Below are positions 6,478-12,880 of a DNA stretch of 12,880 nt, piece after piece. How positions within the stretch are numbered: the first letter of the stretch is position 1; the number at the start of each line of letters is the position of its first letter. The stretch comes from CAWEHT01 sp963808455. Its GTDB lineage: Bacteria > Chloroflexota > Anaerolineae > CG2-30-64-16. Under the pieces are notes generated by a model. The model was not told where the DNA came from. It searched no databases and was given only the letters and a program-made list of their open reading frames with translations. The position numbers and the translations under genes were made by a program. The stretch covers positions 1-12,880 of the forward strand of contig CAWEHT010000302.1 of NCBI GenBank assembly GCA_963808455.1, written 5' to 3'.

Positions 6478-8958
6478 CTACTGCACCACCACATCAGTCT
6501 GGAAGCTCTTCCACTCCTGCCCGGCGCTCGTGATCACCGGCACAAAACCCTGGGTCGTGACGTCGTACAACACCAGGTTGATGCGATACCGGCCCGCAGG
6601 CAGGTCGAGCGGCAGCGCCTGCAGGCGATGGTCGGTCACCGTCTGCCACGGTTCCCAATCCCCGACGCCGCCCAGGGCCATGTTTTGCGAGTCCACTTCC
6701 TTCTGGCCCTGGTCCCTCATGGTGAAGTTGATCACGAAGTCATCGATGTGGCCCGCGTTGGTCCGCCTCCAGAAGAAGGTAAATGCGATGCTGTCGCCGG
6801 CCCGGTAGGCGCCCCGATCCAGCGTTAGCCCCTGGAGCGCCACCTGCCCGCCGAAATTCAGCCCTGCCGGATAGTAGGCGGGCCCGGCGCCGCCTGGCAG
6901 GGGCAGCGTAGCGGCGGCCGGCGCGGCCAGGCCCACCTGTGCGCTCGCGCGGTCAACCTGCTGCCCACAGGACAGGGTCACCCCCAACGCCGCCCCCCCT
7001 GGCGCGGCGGGCGACTTTCCGAGCACCACAGGGATGACGCTGTCACCCGGGGGGAAGGTGAGTGGCAGGATGCCCCGAGATATGCCGGCCGGCGGGGAAC
7101 CAGGGCCCTGCCATTGGTAGGCCAGCGCATACGGCTCGCCCAACGGCTGGGCCAGCGTGGTCGAGAGTGGGCTATGGGCCGTAATGTAGGCCGTATAATC
7201 CTGGCCGGGCGCAGCAGCAGGCGGCAAATAAATTCCAAGGCGGGGAGCCGAAGGCTGCGGGCCGGTCGGGCCCGGGGCCAGGCCGTAGACGTAATCCCGG
7301 CCGAACTGCGTGACCAGGCTCATCTGCTCGCCAAACAGCGGTAGCCGCTTTTCCACGGCGGCCCATTGGCCGGGGCCGAACTGGTCCGCGTGCAAGATCA
7401 CATAGCGCACGTTCAGACCGCGCAGGTAGCTGAGCGCGTCGCTGGACGGGAAAGTTACCAGCCGGGCGACCGCTTCCTGATAGAGCGGCGGATAAAACCC
7501 GCTGTAGCCCAGGATCGTCGGGTGCCAATGGTAGGTGGAAAAGTACTCCTGCCGGCCCACACGGTACATGGCCGTGAGATCGTCCCACACCGAGTACGAC
7601 GACATCGCCGGCAGCTCCAGCACGACCTGGTCCGCCGGCTGCTTCGCCAGCCAGCGATAGACTTCGGGCACCTGCGCGCCCACCGCAATCGGCAGGCCGG
7701 CCTGGGGCAGGGCCAGAAAGCCTGCGACCTCGAGAACGAGCACTATCCCTGGCACCACGGGCCGCGTGCGCCGGGCCAGCTGCGCGGCGCCGAAGCCGCT
7801 CAATACCGCCAGCGCGAAAATGACCAGCGCCGCCATGCGCGCGGGCACGCGCATCGAGCTGAAACCGGGCACCCAGCGGTACAGGAAGGCATAAGGGAGC
7901 GGCCCAAAGACGGCGCTGCCCCCATTGTGCAGCCGCAGGACGGGCCCCAGGGAGAGCACCAGCGCGATGAGCGCCAGTGCCACGTAGAAGGCACGCTCTC
8001 GCCCCCACGAACTCCTTGTGCCGGCCCGCTCTCCGCCGCGCGGGTGCCCTGCCAGGATGAGTCCGGCACCGGCAAGCAGGAGGGTTATCAGCCCCGGGAA
8101 ATACGTTTTGCCGGGTGTGGGGTCGACGCCGGCCGCCGGAATGGCTCTGCCAAGCAGGCTGCGCGCCGGGACCGTCAGGTAATTGGCGAGCGCTGCCCCG
8201 TCTTGCCCATTCAGCGGGCGCACCCCGACGGCCGCCTGCACCATCGAATAGGGACGGAGGACAATGAACATCAGGATCGCTGTCGCCGCCAGGGTTACGC
8301 CGAGACGCCGGAGCAGAGTCCGATCGAAAGGCGTGGCACCGACCTGAAACAGGACGTACACGCCGATAGCGATAGCCGTGTAGAAAGCATAATAGAGGTT
8401 GGAGGTCGCCTGCAGCGTGCAGAAGAGGGCGAAGAGCAGAGCGTCACGCCACGCGTGGGTGCGAAAGAAGCGTGTGAGATAGAGGATCGTGAAGGGCAGC
8501 CACTCGAGCGCCAGGTTCTGAATCTGGCTGATCTCGGTGAAGCGAAAGCCGGCGAAGCCAAAGGCCACCCCGGCAACCACGCCCGCGAAGCGGCTCTCCG
8601 TCAGGGAGTAGGCCAGGAGATAGGCTCCCAGCGCGGCCAGCACGAACGACACCAGGATGGCCGCATTGTGCACAAAGATCGGGTTACCCGTGGCCCACCC
8701 CAGCGCTGCCCCAGGGATGGCGATCCCCAACAGGTGCTCGGAATACGCCAGGGTCGCCGGATAGGGGTAGAAGATGTTGGCGTCGAACAGATGGGCGGGC
8801 TGAGTCGTCAGGGCGTGCACGTCCCAGGCCAGGATCCAGGTGTTGAGCAAGGGGTCGCCATAGTTGGCGATGGTATTCCACGCCCCGCGCACGAGAGGAA
8901 AAGCCGTGACCACGGTCAGCGAGACAAAAAGCCCGAGCGGTGGCAGGTGCTTGCGCAA
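6478..8958 (-). CDS. Gene A: polytopic membrane glycosyltransferase-like protein with C-terminal beta-sandwich domains
   Basis: The product is 826 residues if it starts at the TTG 8958-8956, and no frame break is seen. Residues about 8-430 hold roughly ten hydrophobic spans. The first extracytoplasmic loop has YGDPLLNTWILAWD (Asp35, Asp46), then FYPYP and YSEHLLG. This layout fits GT-C fold enzymes that use lipid-linked sugars. A soluble segment follows with FSTYHWHPTILGYSGF and, downstream, NVRYVILH, known to me from YfhO/GT-C-like membrane proteins. The last part is beta-rich, ending in a domain at about 701-826 with GDSIAFTFFW, DDFVINF and LPAGRYRINLVLYD. The acid residues and topology suggest sugar transfer at the outer membrane face, but donor and acceptor are unknown. 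It is the last gene of the C-B-A series. A non-catalytic membrane role is possible. Confidence 0.75.
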   Translation of the reverse strand: MRKHLPPLGLFVSLTVVTAFPLVRGAWNTIANYGDPLLNTWILAWDVHALTTQPAHLFDANIFYPYPATLAYSEHLLGIAIPGAALGWATGNPIFVHNAAILVSFVLAALGAYLLAYSLTESRFAGVVAGVAFGFAGFRFTEISQIQNLALEWLPFTILYLTRFFRTHAWRDALLFALFCTLQATSNLYYAFYTAIAIGVYVLFQVGATPFDRTLLRRLGVTLAATAILMFIVLRPYSMVQAAVGVRPLNGQDGAALANYLTVPARSLLGRAIPAAGVDPTPGKTYFPGLITLLLAGAGLILAGHPRGGERAGTRSSWGRERAFYVALALIALVLSLGPVLRLHNGGSAVFGPLPYAFLYRWVPGFSSMRVPARMAALVIFALAVLSGFGAAQLARRTRPVVPGIVLVLEVAGFLALPQAGLPIAVGAQVPEVYRWLAKQPADQVVLELPAMSSYSVWDDLTAMYRVGRQEYFSTYHWHPTILGYSGFYPPLYQEAVARLVTFPSSDALSYLRGLNVRYVILHADQFGPGQWAAVEKRLPLFGEQMSLVTQFGRDYVYGLAPGPTGPQPSAPRLGIYLPPAAAPGQDYTAYITAHSPLSTTLAQPLGEPYALAYQWQGPGSPPAGISRGILPLTFPPGDSVIPVVLGKSPAAPGGAALGVTLSCGQQVDRASAQVGLAAPAAATLPLPGGAGPAYYPAGLNFGGQVALQGLTLDRGAYRAGDSIAFTFFWRRTNAGHIDDFVINFTMRDQGQKEVDSQNMALGGVGDWEPWQTVTDHRLQALPLDLPAGRYRINLVLYDVTTQGFVPVITSAGQEWKSFQTDVVVQ

Positions 8959-8959
8959 C

Positions 8960-11340
8960 TCAGCGCACCTGGATGGATGGCAGCAAAATCGAGCGCCACA
9001 GGACCTTGAGCGGCAGCTTGACCGCATCCTGCTGGGGGTCGAGCTGCTGGCCGGAGGCCGGGTCATACCACCCGACCTCCAGGTAATAGGTCCCCGGGGG
9101 CAGGTCTGGCGGCAACTCCACGCGGAACTCGTCGGAGTAGAGCTTCCCGGGCACGAGCCTGGTCGTCAGGATGTTTCCCGGCCCGGTGTGCATCGATTGG
9201 GCCCAGATCTCGTCGCCGGTCCGCGGGTTCATGGGCCAGGGCTTCTGGCTGTTGCGGATATGCACGAAGCTGTCCAGGTCGACGGCCGTGCCCGGCTCGC
9301 TTTGCCAGAAAAGGGTGATGGAGAGCGTATCCCCGGGCCGGGCGGGGCCGGCGGGCACGCTGTAGCCGCGCGAGTCGCGGCGCGCCCGGAAACGGCACGT
9401 TAACGGTTACCTGGGCGCCACAGACCTGGCTGGCGGTCGATTGGCAACGCAGCCAGCTCGTCGAGGGATCGACGAAGGCGATCTTGAACACCAATAATCC
9501 GGTCAGGCCGGCGAGCAGCCACCACGGCGGCGCGGCCTCGGCGACCACCGAAGCGGAGAGGGGAGCCGCACTACCACGTCCCCGGCGCCGGCGGAAGAAA
9601 TCCGCCACCACGCCGCCCAACAGGCCGGCGAACGCCAGCCCGCTGAGTGCCAGCCCGGCCTTCTCGGCACCTGTGGACCCGAAGCGCAGGCTGACGTGGT
9701 GATCGCCCGCAGGGACGGGGAGCTGGACGTAACCGGTACCCGGCTGAGGCCCGACCGGCACAGGCCGGCCGTCGACCTGCGCCTGCCAGCGCGGGTAGTA
9801 AAGCAGGTGCAGGGTCAGCGTAGCAGGCACGCGGGCCTCGACGTCCATATCCCAGGCGCCGTCCTGAACGCGGACGGCGCTGGCCTGGATGCCGCCCGCC
9901 GGCGCGGCGAGCGGGTTCTTGCTTGGGTCGAAGTTCGGGCCCAGCTCTTGCAGCAACGCCTGATCGAACGGCGCGGTCCTCCAGCGGGGCTGGAACTCGC
10001 CGAATGCCGTGAATGAGCTGCCACCCGAGGCGATCTCCGCCTGGCGGACCTCTCCGGCGGAGAGACCGGGGCTAACCGCGCTGTACTGGTGCTCCAGGCC
10101 CGTGTACAGGGCGGGCATGGCGAGCAAAATGATCAGGCCGGCCAGGATCACGCTCACATAGGGCTGCCACCGGCGCGGCAGCAGCGCCACCACGATCCCC
10201 GCGATGGCGGCGCTGGCCAGGTCGGGCAGGCTCATGAGCCTGAACCGGTATTGCACCCGCACCAAGAAAGGCTGCAAGGCTCGCCACAGCGGATCAGACG
10301 CGCTGGTCAACAGCCAGAAGGCCAGCCACCCGGTCACCAGCGCGACGCCCAGGGCAAGCAAGAGGTCTCGACGGTTCTGCTTCCAGGCCAGATACAGCGC
10401 GGGCAGGCCGGCCACCAGGAACAGGGCCTGGACCCAGCCGAAGCGGTCGCCTGTGTTGTTGCTGTCGCTGCCCGTGTCGTAAACGACCGGGGCGGCCAGC
10501 AGCCGGTCCAGCGGGATGGGATTCCAGACCGGGTTGGCGTAAGGCGCGCTGAAGTCGTGCTCCCAGGTGACCCAACCCTGCTCGGGGACCATCGGCAGCC
10601 AGATGAAGGCCACCAGCAGCCCGCCGGCCAGCAGGCCGAGGACCGGCATGGCCGTGCGATAGCGCCAGCCCAGCAGGACGGCGACCAGCCCCGCGACCGC
10701 GCGCGAGGATCAAGGGCGCCAGCACGTGCGCCGAAATGCAGGTCGCCCACAACAGGGCACATAGCGCAAGGCGCCCGCCCGAGGGCCTGCGGGCCAGCCA
10801 GATCACCGACCACAGTATCCACGGGAAGAGAGCCACGGCCAGGGCTTCGGGTTCGCCCCGCTCGAAGATGTTGCGCAATACGTAAGGAGCGTAAAGGAAA
10901 GTGGCTGCGGCGAGGAGTGCCGGCCAGCGCCGGCCGGTGATCTCGCAGCCCAGGGCGTACGCACCGGTGCAGCCGGCGCACAGCGCCAGGAACATCAAGA
11001 CACGCCAGCCCAGCACGTGCGGGATGCCCAGCCGGTAGAGCAGATCCATCCCCGCGTAGGGCAGCGGGGGCAAGAAGCCGAACAGCGGGCTGCCGAGCCC
11101 CCAGTTCAGAAATTGGACCCACCGCGGGTAGATTGCCCCATGGGTGATGGCGTAGGAGTAGACGAAGGCCCGATACAGGTGTTCGGTCGCCGCGTCGTAC
11201 GCCTCGACCGTGATGTTGAAGCGCAGCACCGGCCAGAGGGCGGCGGCGGCCACGGCCAGCAACAGCCATGCCCACCGCAGGCGCACCCAACGCAGGCTCC
11301 TGGCCTGGATCTCAGCCGGTTTGCTCAGGACTTGTTCCAT
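8960..11340 (-). CDS. Gene B: PTPS-related/YfhO-like polytopic membrane protein with C-terminal beta-sandwich, two frame breaks
   Basis: The protein has about 792 residues. The ATG at 11340 has a good ribosome binding site. After a first span (about 22-40), the outer loop carries EAYDAATEHLYRAFVYSYAI (Asp49, Glu53, His54), then YPRW at 71-74, YAPY at 150-153 and FERGEPEALA at 159-168. This is the pattern of the membrane domain family misleadingly named 6-pyruvoyl-tetrahydropterin-synthase-related, likely a GT-C relative. After more spans comes a YfhO-like outer domain with YYPRWQAQVDGRPVPV and VPAGDHHVSLRFG, another span, and a final beta-sandwich with GDTLSITLFWQ and LPPGTYYLEVGWYD. A break near 10698 joins ILAR to VAGLVAVLLGWRYR. 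A second, near 9386 (extra base in a GGG run), joins VNVPFPG to RRDSRGYSVPAG. The function is probably glycan transfer or assembly at the outer face; the substrate is unknown. Confidence 0.75.
8966..8970 (-). promoter_or_regulatory. Ribosome binding site of gene A
   Basis: AGGTG on the minus strand lies 7 nt before the TTG at 8958-8956, inside the last codons of gene B. It supports a TTG start directly behind the gene B stop (8962-8960). An upstream start at 9066 would add 36 residues that merely shadow the C-terminus of gene B in another frame. Confidence 0.55.
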
Positions 11341-11347
11341 CTGCTAT

Positions 11348-11354
11348 TCACCTT
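11348..11354 (-). promoter_or_regulatory. Ribosome binding site of gene B overlapping the gene C stop
   Basis: AAGGTGA on the minus strand lies 7 nt before the ATG at 11340. Its first two bases are the last two of the TAA stop of gene C (11355-11353), so termination on C could assist initiation on B. Confidence 0.7.
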
Positions 11355-12880
11355 AGGACGAGCTCGAAGACGCGGCGATCCGTAACCGGGTGACTCCGAC
11401 GGACAATTGGCGTGGGTCCGGGTTGGCGCCGTGCGTGACGTCCCGCGGGCTGGCCACCACGGCGGCCCGGAGGACGATCTCATTCTCTCCCACATGCACG
11501 AGCGCAGCGGGGATGCTGATGTCGGCCGCCCAAGGGTTACACCCGTTCCACCGCTGCACGGCGATAGTCGTGCCGTTGGCTATCAACGCGAGGGACTGCG
11601 CCCTGCCCGGAACGCACATCGGGAAGGCCGCGACGCTCAGGTCATAGCTCGTGCGGGTTCGGGGCGACCCACAGCGCACGCGGCCTGGGCACCTTCGATC
11701 CATTTGCCCCACGACTCGGCGCCGGACCAGCCTTCTCTAGGCAGGAGGTTGAAACTCGGATCGCTTTCCGGAAGCAGCCGAAGCATGCAAATCGGGTAGT
11801 TCCACGGTCCAGGCGCTGAAGGTGGCGGAAAACATCCGGCGAGGCTGACGCCTGCGGCGTGCTCGGCCTCCTCCTGCAACACCTGCCAATCATAACCGCC
11901 TTCCATATGCAGCGCAATAAGGCGCACGTCGTAGAAGCGGAGCATGGGGATGAAGTCAGGGTTCTGGAAGGCGTGAGGGTGCGCCATCAGCCAGTCGAGC
12001 AGGTATTTGGTCGAAGCGGGAAGCACGCTGCTGGTCCCCGCCACGGTGGGCTGGCCGGAATACAGCGTCTCGTACAGGGTCTCACCGCTGATCGGCATCA
12101 TCATCGTGTAGCGCGCCGGCGTAAACAGGTCGATGATCCCCCCTCCGGCGAGGTCTTGCCCTTTCAGCCAGGTGAAAGCCGGGTGGGCAGGCAGGGGAAA
12201 AGGGTGAGACTTGGTGGGCGCCGGGACCACCTTGAGCACCAACAGCAACGCTACCAGGCCGCGCAGGCCCGCGGTTCGGACCCGCTCGAGGCCAAGGGCA
12301 GCCGAGGACGGAACACGGCAGGCGCGGCGATGAAGGCATAGCGCGCGAAGCACGGGCGCGGTCCAGGAAGGGCACACATGCCGCCAGCAGCCAGCCCGGC
12401 AAGGGCACGGCCGTGTCGAATGGGACCGGAGGCACCTGCCCCACGAAGAGGTTGGGCTTGAAAAGATGGCCGGCCTGCCACAGCAGCGAGTCCAGCGGGC
12501 GCAGCGCAGGCCCAGCTCACCGGCACATCGTTCCATTTCAAGGTCAGCCCGAGCGCCAGGATCACGCCCACGCAGGCCGGCACGGCCAGCAACGCGCCCG
12601 CCTTGCGCCGCCGGGCTTCGGCGAGCCCCCATAGGGCCATCAGCGCGGCCAGAGTGCCGAAGTTGGCCTCGCCTTGCTCGGTCGGCGGGCCGGAGTAGAC
12701 CGCTTCGAGCGAACGACCCCAGGAAGGGATGCCACACCGAGGGGATAGGCAGGCTGTTCAAGCTCGCCCCGAGCGTGTTGACCTCGTCGAGGCCGTAGAA
12801 GCTCGCCTCCGACGTAACGCTGGCCCGCCAGAAAGAGTAGAGCGCCGGCGAGCTGATGGCCGCCGCGACGAGAATGGCCA
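11353..12880 (-). CDS. Gene C: polytopic membrane glycosyltransferase-like protein, 5' end missing, at least five frame breaks
   Basis: The coding frame enters from the right edge, so the N-terminal membrane half is cut off. The visible part begins AILVAAAISSPALYSFWR and runs through a loop with LPIPSVWHPFLGS and VYSGPPTEQGEANFGTLAAL. It continues over several hydrophobic spans (for example LLAVPACVGVILAL and VALLLVLKVV), then reaches a soluble part with FTPARYTMMMPISGETLY, VAGTSSVLP and YDVRLIALHMEGGY. The C-terminal domain has GWSGAESWGKWIEG and later LSVGVTRLRIAAS. The soluble part matches the layout of gene A, so the two are likely paralogues. Breaks are needed near 12713, 12505, 12352, 12308 and 11668 to join these segments. 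The stop is the TAA at 11355-11353. Likely role: GT-C type sugar transfer or glycan assembly outside the membrane; the substrate is unknown. The N-terminal joins (12300-12510) are the least certain. Confidence 0.65.

Noticed and set aside
7366..9009. 547-codon open frame on the plus strand opposite gene A
   Set aside because: It gives a low-complexity Arg/Gln/Gly-rich translation mirroring gene A, which has coherent membrane spans and motifs.
8959..9066. Upstream start for gene A adding 36 residues
   Set aside because: The added Ser/Arg/Cys-rich residues are an out-of-frame reading of the conserved end of gene B; homology-like sequence begins after the TTG at 8958.

Overview
The window is GC-rich, almost fully coding DNA with two convergent gene sets that meet at about 6345-6477. 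I see no mobile element, CRISPR array, RNA gene or phage gene. The protein styles point to a bacterium of the Chloroflexota (Anaerolineae-like), probably from a metagenome. The main grounds are the large membrane glycosyltransferase-like proteins with C-terminal beta-sandwich domains and the form of the GDP-mannose dehydratase. That assignment is recognition, not a measured result.

Plus strand, 1-6344: a tightly packed operon-like series. It runs GDP-6-deoxy-mannose reductase (rmd, cut by the left edge), GDP-mannose 4,6-dehydratase (gmd), phosphoglucomutase/phosphomannomutase, a TatD-family metal hydrolase, a long-chain polyprenyl diphosphate synthase and a GT4-like glycosyltransferase. Hexose-phosphate mutase, Gmd and Rmd are three of the four steps from mannose-6-phosphate to GDP-D-rhamnose. 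The missing step, mannose-1-phosphate guanylyltransferase, is not in the window. The prenyl synthase could supply the lipid carrier for glycan assembly or a quinone tail. The GT4 enzyme would use a nucleotide sugar on the cytoplasmic side.

Minus strand, 12880-6478: three consecutive large polytopic membrane proteins, transcribed in the order C (cut by the right edge), B, A. The gap is 12 nt between C and B and 1 nt between B and A. Each has an N-terminal multi-pass part resembling lipid-linked-sugar glycosyltransferases (GT-C, YfhO or PTPS-related membrane families) and a soluble C-terminal beta-rich part. Together with the plus-strand genes, this looks like a surface glycan or glycolipid assembly locus that uses D-rhamnose or a related 6-deoxyhexose.

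The most striking property is not biological novelty. At least 20 single-base reading-frame breaks are spread over seven of the nine genes, while the conserved motifs on both sides of each break are intact. I read this as uncorrected insertion/deletion errors in the assembly rather than gene decay. The coordinates below therefore join reading frames across breaks. I found no convincing previously undescribed system. The most interesting biology is the C-B-A membrane glycosyltransferase cluster with its shared extracytoplasmic domains.
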